Part shown: positions 42,588-51,544 of the stretch, one piece after another
Layout: each line of letters starts with the position of its first letter
How positions within the stretch are numbered: position 1 is the first letter of the stretch
Source: Vibrio quintilis
GTDB taxonomy: Bacteria > Pseudomonadota > Gammaproteobacteria > Enterobacterales > Vibrionaceae
Direction: 5' to 3'
Length of the DNA stretch: 64,000 nt
NCBI RefSeq assembly: GCF_024529975.1
Contig: NZ_AP024898.1
Coordinates: forward strand, 124,001-188,000
Position numbers and translations under genes: made by a program
Notes under the pieces: generated by a model
Told to the model about the DNA's origin: nothing
The model's input: the letters and a program-made list of their open reading frames with translations, nothing else
The model's database searches: none

Positions 42588-43862
42588 ATGAAATTCAGGC
42601 TGTTTATTGCCTTTTCTTTATTGTTTGCACTCGCATTGCCTTCTGTGGCGGGGGCTGCCGAACAGAATGTCTGGTATCTGGCTCAGGCTGCGGATAAATT
42701 CCGTCAGGGATTTATCCGGGTCACCAATCTGTCCGGGATTTCGGGGTCTATTCAGTTGTATGGGATGGATCATAAAGGAAAAAAGACTGAGATCGTCACT
42801 CTGAAAATCAGGCCACAGCAAACGATTACGCTGAATTCTGCTGATATTGAAAATGGCAATCAAAGCAAAGGGCTGAAGAAAGGCATCGGACCGGGAACAG
42901 AAAACTGGCGGCTGGTTTTAAATAGTAAGCTGGACTTCAGGGTGAATAGTTATGAGCGTACCGAAGACGGCCTGGTGATCAGCCTGCACGATATTGTTAA
43001 AAGTAAAGAAGGGCGTTTTGATGTGCCGTTTTTTAATCCGGGTTCTAACAAAAATCAGATCAGTGTCCTGCGCGTTTATAATGTCGATGATAAAAGGGCA
43101 ACGGTAAGAATCACCGGAAAAGATGATGAAGGCCGGTCATTCGGGCCGGTGATTTTGTCTGTGACAGCAAAGCATATTGCTGAAATAACAGCGGAAGAAC
43201 TGGAAAAAGGCAGCAATATCGATCTGTCTTCAGGCCTTGGTGATGGTTCCGGAAAATGGCGTCTGTCGGTGACATCAAAAGAAAACATCCGGCTGATGAG
43301 TTTATTGAAAGATAATAAAGGACACGTGTCCAATTTATCCTCAGATGCGGCAGACGACAGTCATTTGTCGCTCTATTCCCGGAATTTTGCCAATGGCGGT
43401 GTGATTCCGGACAGGTTCGCCTGTACGGATGTCGGCGGATATAACCAGTCTCCGGAATTTTTCTGGAGCAATGCGCCGGTGAATACAGAAAAATTCGTAC
43501 TGATTATGGACGATGAAATTGCGCCCTGTGGCGTTCATTCTGACTCCTGTCCGCACTGGAGTGTGGTGAATATTCCTGTCGGTGTCCGTACACTGAAGGA
43601 GAATACGGTGGTCAGCAGTTTCGGGGCGACGGAAAATCTGGATGGTTACTTTGGCCCGTGCTCAAAAAGCAATCACGCCTATAGCTTTACGCTTTATGCT
43701 CTTGGCTATGGTGCCCCTGATATTTCAGCAACCATGCTGGGACAAAACGGGATCACCCGCAGCATGTTTGAGTCATCTTATCAGGCCTTTATTCTTGATA
43801 AAACCACCCTCATGGGGGTATATCGAGTGGCACCGGGTAAAAAAAAGCATAAGGTGAAATAA
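42588..43862 (+). CDS. Secreted protein with a C-terminal PEBP/YbhB domain
   Basis: A 424-residue exported protein. The signal peptide is residues 1-23 (FALALPSVAGA then AEQN). Residues about 25-265 form two similar beta-rich modules (NVWYLAQAADKFRQGFIRVTN and FDVPFFNPGSNKNQISVLRVYN, each followed by an ENWRL or GKWRL element). Residues about 275-420 form a phosphatidylethanolamine-binding protein domain (VIPDRFACTDVGGYNQSPEFFW, APCGVHSDSCPHWSVVNIP). Stand-alone bacterial PEBP proteins such as YbhB are about 150-160 residues, so this is an extended secreted form. Role unknown. AAAGG supports the start. Confidence 0.8.
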   Translation: MKFRLFIAFSLLFALALPSVAGAAEQNVWYLAQAADKFRQGFIRVTNLSGISGSIQLYGMDHKGKKTEIVTLKIRPQQTITLNSADIENGNQSKGLKKGIGPGTENWRLVLNSKLDFRVNSYERTEDGLVISLHDIVKSKEGRFDVPFFNPGSNKNQISVLRVYNVDDKRATVRITGKDDEGRSFGPVILSVTAKHIAEITAEELEKGSNIDLSSGLGDGSGKWRLSVTSKENIRLMSLLKDNKGHVSNLSSDAADDSHLSLYSRNFANGGVIPDRFACTDVGGYNQSPEFFWSNAPVNTEKFVLIMDDEIAPCGVHSDSCPHWSVVNIPVGVRTLKENTVVSSFGATENLDGYFGPCSKSNHAYSFTLYALGYGAPDISATMLGQNGITRSMFESSYQAFILDKTTLMGVYRVAPGKKKHKVK

Positions 43863-43878
43863 CAGAGAAAACGGGAAG

Positions 43879-43904
43879 GACGACGGATGGCTGACTCCGT
43901 CGTC
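43879..43904 (+). terminator. Hairpin after the PEBP gene
   Basis: GACGACGGA and TCCGTCGTC form a perfect 9-bp stem with an 8-nt loop, 16 bp after the stop. No T-run follows, so termination is inferred from position. Confidence 0.5.
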
Positions 43905-43937
43905 ACTGTTGCCTGGGGGATTAAAGCGAAAACCGGA

Positions 43938-44579
43938 TTACAAAAGACGGTATTGCGCCTCCGGAGGGCTGGCAACCCACTCCGTCTCAATCAGGGTTTT
44001 TTCATCACTTTTCAGGCGCGCCAGAAAAATATCGCCATCCTGAATCATTCCCACGCCTTTAGGCGTTCCGGTCATGACAATATCACCGTCACAGAGTGTG
44101 GTATAAGTTTTCAGTTCATCGAGAATGGTTTCCGGAGAGTAGATCATTTGTGCCACCGTGCCGTACTGAACCCGGACACAGTTGATAAACAGCTCGAAGC
44201 TTAATGTGTTGATATCCAGTCCTTTTAACGACACAAACCGGCTGAAAACGGCTGAACCGTCAAATGATTTGGCCCGCTCCCAGGGCAGTCCCTGCTTTTT
44301 GAGCTGTGACTGAAGTGAGCGTTTGGTTAAATCCAGTCCCAGCCCGACAGCATGAAACAGACCGTCTTTGATCAGAAAAGAGATTTCTGCCTCGTAGTGA
44401 AGTGGTTCCTGATGAAAGGAAACAAGCTGGTTTGTCACACTGCTGTTGGGTTTGTGGAAAACGACCATTGCTTCCGGTACTGCATTATTTAATTCCTGAA
44501 TATGCTCCAGATAATTACGCCCGACACAGAGTACTTTTCCGGGCGTCCATTTATGATTTCCCAGGCGAACCGTATTCAT
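43938..44579 (-). CDS. Fumarylacetoacetate-hydrolase-family protein
   Basis: A 213-residue FAH-family enzyme of the short YcgM type. The family active-site layout is seen in VLCVGRNYLEHIQELNN, FHKPNSSV, HYEAEISFLI (metal ligands Glu), and the C-terminal DGDIVMTGTPKGVG. Likely activities are acylpyruvate hydrolysis or oxaloacetate decarboxylation; the substrate cannot be read off. AAGGA precedes the ATG. It converges on the PEBP gene and is separated from nhaD by a 168-bp gap with two hairpins. Confidence 0.88.
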   Translation of the reverse strand: MNTVRLGNHKWTPGKVLCVGRNYLEHIQELNNAVPEAMVVFHKPNSSVTNQLVSFHQEPLHYEAEISFLIKDGLFHAVGLGLDLTKRSLQSQLKKQGLPWERAKSFDGSAVFSRFVSLKGLDINTLSFELFINCVRVQYGTVAQMIYSPETILDELKTYTTLCDGDIVMTGTPKGVGMIQDGDIFLARLKSDEKTLIETEWVASPPEAQYRLL

Positions 44580-44645
44580 GAATTCATCCTTGATTATGAG
44601 TGATACAGGGTATTGCGGTTAGTTTAACCGATTCGGGCAGATAAC

Positions 44646-44690
44646 CAAGACTTTGTCTGAACTGAAACGTCAGACAAAGTCTTGTTTTTG
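44646..44690 (+). terminator. 15-bp perfect stem with T-run on the plus strand
   Basis: CAAGACTTTGTCTGA and TCAGACAAAGTCTTG pair perfectly over 15 bp with a 9-nt loop, followed by TTTTTG on the plus strand. Both flanking genes are on the minus strand. It could end nhaD transcripts (no T-run that way) or an antisense transcript on the plus strand. Confidence 0.65.
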
Positions 44691-44747
44691 AAGCAGGTGC
44701 CGATTTATGCCGGGATGATGGATGCCCGGCCAGAATGTCAACCGATC

Positions 44748-46196
44748 CTAGAAAAGTTCACAGTTAAACCACATGTGTACGGCGATACTGGCAATGTAAC
44801 CCAGTAAGATCACTGGTGTCCATTTCAGATGGCTCAGGAAAGTATAGCGGCCCCGTGCTGCACCCATTAAGGCGACACCGGCGGCCGAGCCAATCGAAAG
44901 CAGACTTCCCCCGACACCGGCGGTCAGTGTGACCAGCAGCCAGTGACCGGTTGGCATCACCGGATCCATGGTCAGCACAGCATACATCACCGGAATGTTA
45001 TCCACGATTGCGGAAAGAATACCGATCAAAGAGTTCGCCCATAGCGGATCCCATTGTGTATAGAGTGAGTTAGATACCAGTTCAAGATAACCCAGCAGGC
45101 TGAGCCCGCCAACACACATGACGACACCATAAAAGAACAGGAGCGTATCCCATTCGGCGTGAGAGATACGCTGGAAGACGTCAAACGGAACCACAGACCC
45201 CAGTCTTTTCAGTGCAGCTTCATCGTTGTTTGCTTTTGCCTGAGCTGTCTTTTTCTCGACATAACCATGGAAAGTTTTACGCAGGAAGAAGCCGAAAATC
45301 TGCAGGTATCCCAGGCCCATCATCATACCAACCACTGGCGGAAAGCCGAATGCTGTGTGGAAGCTGACCGCAGTACAAATCGTCAGTAAAAACAGTGCGA
45401 CAATTCTTTTCGCGCCTCTTTTGGCGGAAACATGTTCTGCAGATGATTCAGGCACACCTTTTGGAAGGAAGAAGAACATAATGATCGCCGGCACTAAATA
45501 GTTCACAGCAGAGGGCAGGAAGAGATCAAAAAACTGGAAAAATGACGTTTTTTCAGCCTGCCAGACCATCAGGGTGGTGATATCACCAAACGGACTGAAT
45601 GCGCCCCCGGCATTGGCTGCAATCACAATATTGATACAGCAGAGATTGATAAATTTCTGGTTGTCTTCTCCGACCTTCATGATGATGGCACACATTAACA
45701 GTGCCGTTGTGAGGTTATCTGCAACCGGAGAAATAAAGAAAGCCAGCAGGCCTGTGATCCAGAACAAGGGACGATAGCCAAACCCTTTGCTGACCATCCA
45801 GGATCTTAATGCATCAAACAGGCGACGCTCTTCCATGGCGTTGATGTAGGTCATCGCAACCAACAGGAACAATAGTAATTCAGAGTATTCCAGCAGGTTG
45901 TGTTCGAAAGCCTCTTTGGCGACTTCCATTTCGCCGACCTGTTGGTAGGCATAACCGATGATGGCCCAGATCAGACCGGCAGCCAGCAGGACGGGTTTCG
46001 ACTTCCTCAGTTTGACCAGCTCTTCCAACATTACAATTGCATACGCGACAATGAATAAAATCAAACACGAATAGCCAATCGGAGAGGAAGTTAACTGAGT
46101 CAGATCAGATTCTGTAGAAGCGAAAACAGGTGACGAGAAAAAAAAGAAAAACATCAGAAAAAAAGAGAGAAATTTGAACATCATGGCAACATCCAT
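44748..46196 (-). CDS. nhaD: Na+/H+ antiporter NhaD
   Basis: A 482-residue inner-membrane antiporter of the NhaD family. It starts with a signal-peptide-like helix (FLSFFLMFFFFFSSPVFAST) and has about twelve further membrane segments. Conserved stretches include LLVAMTYINAMEERRLFDALRSW, NAGGAFSPFGDITTLMVWQA and ILSAIVDNIPVMYAVLTMDP. It exchanges cytoplasmic Na+ (or Li+) for protons, useful in saline alkaline habitats. The first in-frame ATG lacks a ribosome site; ATG codons at 46184/46181 may be the true start. An inverted repeat 125 bp upstream (46322-46362) may be a regulator site. Confidence 0.92.
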   Translation of the reverse strand: MDVAMMFKFLSFFLMFFFFFSSPVFASTESDLTQLTSSPIGYSCLILFIVAYAIVMLEELVKLRKSKPVLLAAGLIWAIIGYAYQQVGEMEVAKEAFEHNLLEYSELLLFLLVAMTYINAMEERRLFDALRSWMVSKGFGYRPLFWITGLLAFFISPVADNLTTALLMCAIIMKVGEDNQKFINLCCINIVIAANAGGAFSPFGDITTLMVWQAEKTSFFQFFDLFLPSAVNYLVPAIIMFFFLPKGVPESSAEHVSAKRGAKRIVALFLLTICTAVSFHTAFGFPPVVGMMMGLGYLQIFGFFLRKTFHGYVEKKTAQAKANNDEAALKRLGSVVPFDVFQRISHAEWDTLLFFYGVVMCVGGLSLLGYLELVSNSLYTQWDPLWANSLIGILSAIVDNIPVMYAVLTMDPVMPTGHWLLVTLTAGVGGSLLSIGSAAGVALMGAARGRYTFLSHLKWTPVILLGYIASIAVHMWFNCELF

Positions 46197-46321
46197 ATAG
46201 AAAGAGTAATTTCAGTTTAATGGCCCCCTCTGGGTGGCAATGTGAGTTAAATCAAGAAATTTATCGTTTTTTATGAAACAAAAGGCATCAATATTGACAT
46301 ATTCAAAATCAGGACTATGTA

Positions 46322-46362
46322 AATTAAGTGAATGATAAATGTGATGAATCATTCACTTAATT
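46322..46362. promoter_or_regulatory. 15-bp perfect inverted repeat between nhaD and the LysR-type gene
   Basis: AATTAAGTGAATGAT and ATCATTCACTTAATT are exact complements separated by 11 bp. It lies about 125 bp upstream of nhaD and just beyond the end of the LysR-type gene. It is too AT-rich for a terminator and lacks a T-run. A binding site for a regulator of nhaD is the likeliest role. Confidence 0.5.
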
Positions 46363-46434
46363 AGTATATTTATGCATAAGAGTCTTATTTCTTTCACCGG
46401 CGAATATGCCGGATCTTTTTCATCTTTATGACTA

Positions 46435-46464
46435 ATACCCTGCATCTTCAGATCACCGGGGATT
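46435..46464. repeat. Palindromic repeat, copy 9 (partial; at LysR-type gene stop)
   Basis: AATACCCTGCATCTTCAGATCACCGGGGAT keeps the core CTGCATCTTCAG. Read on the minus strand, its TGA in GATCTGAAGATGC is the stop codon of the LysR-type gene. Confidence 0.55.
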
Positions 46465-47407
46465 CGTTGTTCCCGTCCGGTGAAGGATAAGGAATATGTT
46501 CCCGCACAACCTGTCCGCACAATTGGCGGAACCACTGGCCGCCGGGATCGTTCTCTGTTGCTTTGGGCCAGCAGATGTAATAGCGGGGATCGGGAAACCC
46601 GAAAGGCAGGTCACGGATGACCAGTTGAAATTGTTCCTGAAACCGTTCGGCAAGTAAGCGGCTGGAGCTCAGTAATAAGTTCGTTCGTCCGACGGTTGCC
46701 AGTGCTGCCAGAAAGTAAGGGGTTCTGAAAGCAAAATGTCTTTCTCTGACACGCTCGGCAAGGGCATCATTCATATAAATGCGGGAACTGCCGCCGATGC
46801 TGACCAGAATGTGATGATATTTCAGATAGTCATCGAGGGTAATTGAAGACTTTTTCGCCAGCGGATGGCTGGCAGACATAATACAGCCAAATTTCTCATA
46901 TCCCAGTAACTGGCGCTCAAAAGTGTTTGGTACCTGAATATACTCACTGCACAGTACCACGTCAGCCTGATTGTCTGTCGTATGGAGCAGACTGTTTTCC
47001 GTGACGGTGCTGGTTTCAAGCGAGGCGTGCATTGCATGCTGATAAAACTGAGAGGCGATAAACGGCACATAAGCCTGCGCCTGATAATGTGTGGTTTGCA
47101 GGCGAAAAGTTCGCTCTGTTTTGTCCGGAGAGAAAGTCTGAGGAGAATTCAGACCGGCCATATTTTCAATCATAACCCGGACGGGGTGCTCCAGAGCTGT
47201 GGCTCTGGCTGTCGGAATCATTCCTTTTGAAGTGCGGATAAATAACGGATCATCAAATGCATCACGTAGTCGTTGCAGTAAACGGCTCATCGCTGACTGG
47301 CTGAGAAACAGACGGTTCGCTGCCCGGCCGACATTGTTCTCTTCCAGCAGATAGAGCAGTCCCATCAATGATTTCATATCTAAATGTTGTAACTCTGCAG
47401 ATAGCAT
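46448..47407 (-). CDS. LysR-family transcriptional regulator
   Basis: A 319-residue regulator with an N-terminal winged helix (LDMKSLMGLLYLLEENNVGRAANRLFLSQSAMSRLLQRLRD, residues about 9-49) and a periplasmic-binding-like C-terminal domain. The ATG at 47407 has GGGAA six bases upstream; an ATG two codons earlier overlaps the ribosome site. It is divergent from the DMT transporter gene (115 bp between starts), so control of that gene is likely. nhaD lies downstream on the same strand. The last codons and stop are in a repeat copy. Confidence 0.9.
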   Translation of the reverse strand: MLSAELQHLDMKSLMGLLYLLEENNVGRAANRLFLSQSAMSRLLQRLRDAFDDPLFIRTSKGMIPTARATALEHPVRVMIENMAGLNSPQTFSPDKTERTFRLQTTHYQAQAYVPFIASQFYQHAMHASLETSTVTENSLLHTTDNQADVVLCSEYIQVPNTFERQLLGYEKFGCIMSASHPLAKKSSITLDDYLKYHHILVSIGGSSRIYMNDALAERVRERHFAFRTPYFLAALATVGRTNLLLSSSRLLAERFQEQFQLVIRDLPFGFPDPRYYICWPKATENDPGGQWFRQLCGQVVREHIPYPSPDGNNESPVI

Positions 47408-47522
47408 TATCATTTCCCGGTTTGTGCATAATAGTTAGAAATATTATGCATTGGATAATTAAAAAAGAGAATTGCATGATAGAGGTATCAGTTAAAGAGT
47501 AACAAGATATCAGGAGCAGGTT

Positions 47523-48512
47523 GTGAACGCATCTCGCGGATTTATTTATGGGTTATTTTTCAGTTGTACCACAGCTTTGTTCTAGGGAATGCTTGCGATC
47601 GCATTAAAGCTGACGGCTGACTTTACTGACCCGGTGACCTTAACCTGGTTTCGTTTTATGGTTGCGGGCATCATCGTTTTTACCCTGCAAAAGCGCAGGA
47701 ATAAACTGGTTCAGTTTAAACCACTGACGAAAAAAGAGTGGCTGAGACTTGCGCTGGCAGCGACTTTCCTGATTATTAATTACACCTGTTATGCTTGGAG
47801 CCTGGTTTATCTGACACCGGAAGCCAGCCAGTTATGTATGCAGGTTTCGCCGCTGTTTCTGTCTTTAGGCGGGTTGATCTTCTTTAAAGAGTATATTTCC
47901 CGGATGCAATGGTTCTGTTTTGCATGTCTGTTTGCCGGACTGGTGATCTTTTTCCATCCGGTGATCGAAGGGGGGGCCGGACAGGAAACGGCAACACTAA
48001 TTACCGGGATGTTAATTATTCTGGCTTCTTCACTGTCCTGGTGTTGCTATGCGCTGGTACAAAAGTCGTTATTCAGCCGGCTTGATTCATCCAATATCCT
48101 GCTGTTTATCTATCTGTTCGCGATGGTCGTGATGTTACCTTTTTCATCACCATCGGGTTTAACTCAGCTATCTGCAGAAGATATGCTGATTGTGCTCTTC
48201 TGTTGTTTAAATACCATCATTGCTTATGGTTCTTTTGCTCAGGCATTACGTTACTGGGAAACGGTGCAGGTCAGTTCTGTGATTGCGATGACACCGGTGG
48301 TCACATTTATCATGATTGGCCTGTGTGTGGTGATGGACTGGTGGCCGGATGTGATTCACGCGGCTTCAGCGGACTGGCTGAGTCTGGCCGGAATGGCGAT
48401 TGTTGTATTGTCAGCTATCAGCATTCAGGTTTTAAGTAAAGTCAATCAGGATCGGCGGAGAAAAGCGGTGGTCATGGAAGCAGAGGAAGTCACGGAACCT
48501 TCTGCTGCATAA
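47523..48512 (+). pseudogene. DMT-family (EamA) transporter interrupted by an amber codon
   Basis: A drug/metabolite transporter with two EamA halves and about ten membrane helices. The real start is GTG 47523, with AGGAG at ideal spacing, reading NASRGFIYGLFFSCTTALF. Codon 21 is TAG (47583-47585), exactly where EamA proteins have Trp (ALFWG). The frame then stays open for 309 codons to 48512 without further damage. A single TGG to TAG change explains it. It is either a recent pseudogene, an assembly error, or read through. Restart at ATG 47589 would lose most of TM1. LysR-type gene divergent. Confidence 0.8.
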
Positions 48513-48556
48513 AAAAGAAAACAGCCTGCCCGGAGTAAACGCTCTGGCGGCAGGCT
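48511..48556 (-). terminator. Terminator between the DMT and ABM genes
   Basis: AGCCTGCC (48523-48530) pairs with GGCAGGCT (48549-48556). On the minus strand it is followed by GTTTTCTTTTTT, so it mainly ends the ABM gene; both genes converge here. Confidence 0.8.
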
Positions 48557-48569
48557 CTTGATAAATGAA

Positions 48570-48866
48570 TCAGACCAGCAGAGTTAATGGTCTGGCAACC
48601 AGAGATTTCATTAAAGCTTCTTTTTCAGCCACAGCGACAAAGTTTTGAAAGTGCGCGGTTTGCTGATGTTGCTCCAGTACCTGCTCAGATGCCCAGATTT
48701 CACGCATGATGAACAGATCAGCTTTGGTTTCATCCCGGTATAATTCGTAGGCGATACACCCTTCTTCTTTTCTTGAAGCTTCGACAAGTATTTTAAGCTG
48801 AGCTGTGATTGCATCGCTTTTACCTTCATTTGCCTGAATTTCAGCAATTAAACAGAATTGAGACAT
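48570..48866 (-). CDS. ABM-domain protein (putative quinol monooxygenase)
   Basis: A 98-residue single-domain antibiotic-biosynthesis-monooxygenase protein of the YgiN type, with a ferredoxin-like fold that dimerises. Typical segments are FCLIAEIQANEGKSDAI, EASRKEEGCIAYELYRD and IMREIWASEQVLEQHQQTAHFQNF. AGGAAA lies 10 bases before the ATG. It converges on the DMT gene and shares a terminator with it. The substrate is unknown. Confidence 0.85.
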   Translation of the reverse strand: MSQFCLIAEIQANEGKSDAITAQLKILVEASRKEEGCIAYELYRDETKADLFIMREIWASEQVLEQHQQTAHFQNFVAVAEKEALMKSLVARPLTLLV

Positions 48867-49044
48867 ATTGATTCATTTCCTTTTATTAGTATGAGCAGAC
48901 AGTTCAGGTACAAACGGGTGATTATTGAATATACAACCCGGCGCGCACCTGAATGATTGATTATGCACTCTAACGCTAAGATGAATACGGGGCAAGTTTC
49001 GCAGAGAGATGTATTTGGATCCGACGGGCTGGTTATCCGATCAT

Positions 49045-49077
49045 AAAAAGCCACCCGGTTTGAGCCGGGTGGCTTTT
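49045..49077 (-). terminator. Terminator of phoA
   Basis: AAAAAGCCACCCGG, loop TTTGAG, CCGGGTGGCTTTT. T-runs are present on both strands; the nearest gene end is phoA, 62 bp to the right. Confidence 0.88.
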
Positions 49078-49138
49078 GTGCTGTTAGCGCTTCCTCTTTA
49101 CCGGAAAGTAACGGATACAGGGAGCACGGTGTAAATGC

Positions 49139-50620
49139 TTACTTCGTTAATCCAAGCGCTTCATTAATGACATGGAAGATGTAATTTTGTTCAACCGCGC
49201 CCTGGAACAGATACGCTTCAGGTCCGCGGGCAAAGATAGCCACATCTTCACCTGAGTGTGTTTCTGAGCTGAGTTTGACCAAAGATTGCTGCTTGTAATC
49301 CAGCTTCAGGACTTCCGCCTGTGTTGGATTATGGCGTGAACCCGCCGCTTTTTTCACTGCGCCCGGACCGTTGCCGTAAGACAGTGTTGTATAACGTTTG
49401 CCGTACTTATCCAGACTATATTTGCCATTTTTCTTCGACAGACCCAGAATCGGGTTACCGCGATCGGAATAACCGTTAGAAATCAGCGTGTGTGCGTGGT
49501 CTGCCGTCACGATAATCAGGGTATCCTTCTGATTAGTTTTCTCCAGTGCGGCTTTAATCGCATCATCATAAGCCACGGTATCCGCCAGCGCGCGGGCCGC
49601 ATTACCGGCATGGTGCGCATGGTCGATTCGTCCTGCTTCAACCATCAGGATATATCCGTCTTTGTTCTTTGACAGCACATCAATTGCTTTTGAAGTCATT
49701 TCAGCCAGAGAAGGTTCATCATCACGGCGGTCGGCTTCATATTTCATATGGCTGCTTTCAAACAAACCGAAGACTTTTTTCGTGTTAGGATCAATCGCAT
49801 CAAAACCGGCTTTATCATATACATAAGCACCGTCCGGATGCATTGACTGCCACTCTTCAATCAGGTTGCGGCCATCTTTACGTTTACCTTTTTTGCCTTC
49901 CGGATCAATGGTTGTTTTCGGAATGAATTCACGGCGGCCACCGCCGAGCACAACATCCAGACCTTTGCCATCATTGAATGAAATCAGCTGGCTGGCAATG
50001 TCCACACAGCCCTGGTTTTTGGCAATGTTTGGCAGTTTCGCGTCATCTTCCCAGTTCCGGTCTGCACTATGTGCGTACGTGGTTGCCGGTGTTGCGTGAG
50101 TAATCCGGGCTGTTGAAACCACACCGACAGACATACCTTTTTCCGCCGCCATTTCCCATGCGGTTTTCGCTTCATTTCCCTGCTGTGTATTACAGAAACC
50201 ACGCCGGACATTATCGTTAATACTGATGATACCCTGTTTGGTTTTTATTCCGGTGACCATGGCGGATGCCGTACCGGCCGAATCCGGCGTTTGTGCATCG
50301 GTATTGTATGTTTTAGACAAAGCCACATAAGGCATCTGTTCGAAGGCGAGTTGATACTCTTCCCCCATTAATCCCCGGCGCTGTCCTTCAAAAATCCGTG
50401 CAGCTGTAATCGTGCCGATACTCATGCCGTCACCAACGAACAGGATGACATTTTTTGCTGGTTTATCGATCGGCTTATTGGCTTTTGCCTTCGCGATTTG
50501 TTGCTGAGCTTCAACAAACCATGTGTCATTCTTTTGCGGTGCATCGACATAAGAATGGTTTGCGGTACAACCCGCGAGTGATGCCATGAGACCACCGGCT
50601 AACAGGATATTGCGTTTCAC
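49139..50620 (-). CDS. phoA: Alkaline phosphatase, lipoprotein type
   Basis: A 493-residue alkaline phosphatase. A lipobox (ASLAGC, Cys18) suggests a membrane-anchored lipoprotein in the periplasm rather than a soluble enzyme. The metal site Asp is in ILFVGDGM (about 59-66). The nucleophile Ser114 is in TPDSAGTASA. Later ligands are in EAGRIDHAHHAGN, VTADHAHTL and SETHSGEDV. It releases phosphate from organic esters under phosphate limitation. I found no clear Pho box upstream. It is divergent from the DUF3299 gene. Confidence 0.93.
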   Translation of the reverse strand: MKRNILLAGGLMASLAGCTANHSYVDAPQKNDTWFVEAQQQIAKAKANKPIDKPAKNVILFVGDGMSIGTITAARIFEGQRRGLMGEEYQLAFEQMPYVALSKTYNTDAQTPDSAGTASAMVTGIKTKQGIISINDNVRRGFCNTQQGNEAKTAWEMAAEKGMSVGVVSTARITHATPATTYAHSADRNWEDDAKLPNIAKNQGCVDIASQLISFNDGKGLDVVLGGGRREFIPKTTIDPEGKKGKRKDGRNLIEEWQSMHPDGAYVYDKAGFDAIDPNTKKVFGLFESSHMKYEADRRDDEPSLAEMTSKAIDVLSKNKDGYILMVEAGRIDHAHHAGNAARALADTVAYDDAIKAALEKTNQKDTLIIVTADHAHTLISNGYSDRGNPILGLSKKNGKYSLDKYGKRYTTLSYGNGPGAVKKAAGSRHNPTQAEVLKLDYKQQSLVKLSSETHSGEDVAIFARGPEAYLFQGAVEQNYIFHVINEALGLTK

Positions 50621-50795
50621 AGAAATTCTCCGTTTTTATAGTCCTTTGATTTCCAAGATCAATGTTTGGAAACACGTAAATAATTCTCACTTATTAACCG
50701 ATATTTATATTAATTATTTATGAAAAGATGATTACAATTTCATGTTTGTAATATTTTTTTATTAATGTTTTCATCATGTTATAACATTACATTTT

Positions 50796-51362
50796 ATGGA
50801 GAATGGACACAGTAAGTGGTCCTTAAAGAACAGAATGAAGAGATTAACTCAAGTACAATGGATTTATTTTTTATTAGGTTGTGTATTGAGCGGGGGGGTG
50901 TTTTCTGAAGTTGCTATCGCTGCAAAAGAGCCTCAAATCATGTCGCTTGACTGGGAAGACCTGATTCCGGAGCAAGAGCGGATGCGGGTGCCGGTGGAAG
51001 ATGACACGCCGGTTGACCATGACAGCGATACCCCGCCACAGGCAAAACTTGGCAGTGTTCGTCATGAGCTTAACAATCAGCTGGTCAAAATACCGGGGTT
51101 TGTCATTCCGCTGGAAGGGGATGATAAAACTGTGACGGAGTTTCTGTTGGTGCCATTTCTTGGTGCATGTATTCATGTGCCACCCCCGCCTCCAAATCAG
51201 ATTGTTTATGTGAAATTCAAACATGGCGCACCGATTAAAAAACTCTGGGATATTGTGAATGTGGTTGGTTATCTGAAAACAGAAACGATGAATCTGGATC
51301 TGGGAGAGGCGGGTTATGTTCTGTATGGCAGTCAGCTGGAAGACTTTCAGCCTGAGTCTTAA
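50796..51362 (+). CDS. DUF3299 exported protein
   Basis: A 188-residue protein with an N-terminal signal or anchor helix (WIYFLLGCVLSGGVFSEVAIAA) and a DUF3299 domain. The conserved LVKIPGFVIPLEGDDKTVTEFLLVPFLGACIHVPPPPPNQIVYV occupies about residues 93-136. The proline-rich HVPPPPPN with the preceding Cys and His is the hallmark and may bind metal. Function is unknown. The start is uncertain: ATG at 50796 or, in frame, 50835; neither has a strong ribosome site. phoA is divergent. Confidence 0.85.
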   Translation: MENGHSKWSLKNRMKRLTQVQWIYFLLGCVLSGGVFSEVAIAAKEPQIMSLDWEDLIPEQERMRVPVEDDTPVDHDSDTPPQAKLGSVRHELNNQLVKIPGFVIPLEGDDKTVTEFLLVPFLGACIHVPPPPPNQIVYVKFKHGAPIKKLWDIVNVVGYLKTETMNLDLGEAGYVLYGSQLEDFQPES

Positions 51363-51450
51363 ATTTTTCATACCAGACACCTGAGTTGCCTGTTTGCTGA
51401 GCGATTGCAGACTTTTCTGAGAGTTTGTTGGGATATGTGAAACAAATCTT

Positions 51451-51479
51451 GACTCTTGAAGCAGGTAACTCTATGAAGA
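51451..51479 (+). promoter_or_regulatory. Sigma-70 promoter for the methyltransferase gene
   Basis: TTGACT (51451-51456), 17-bp spacer, TATGAA (51474-51479). It is correctly placed 65 bp before the start codon at 51545. Confidence 0.6.
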
Positions 51480-51544
51480 AAAGGTTGTTTTGGTTTATTC
51501 TTAATGATATTTCCCCGAATTACTGAAGTTGGATGGAGGTCAGA

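Noticed and set aside
50621..50795. Pho box upstream of phoA
   Set aside because: I looked for two CTGTCAT-like direct repeats on both strands and found none convincing.
51473..51526. 16-codon ORF MKKRLFWFILNDISPNY before the methyltransferase
   Set aside because: Its ATG lies inside the -10 hexamer TATGAA of a good promoter, so it would not be on the transcript.
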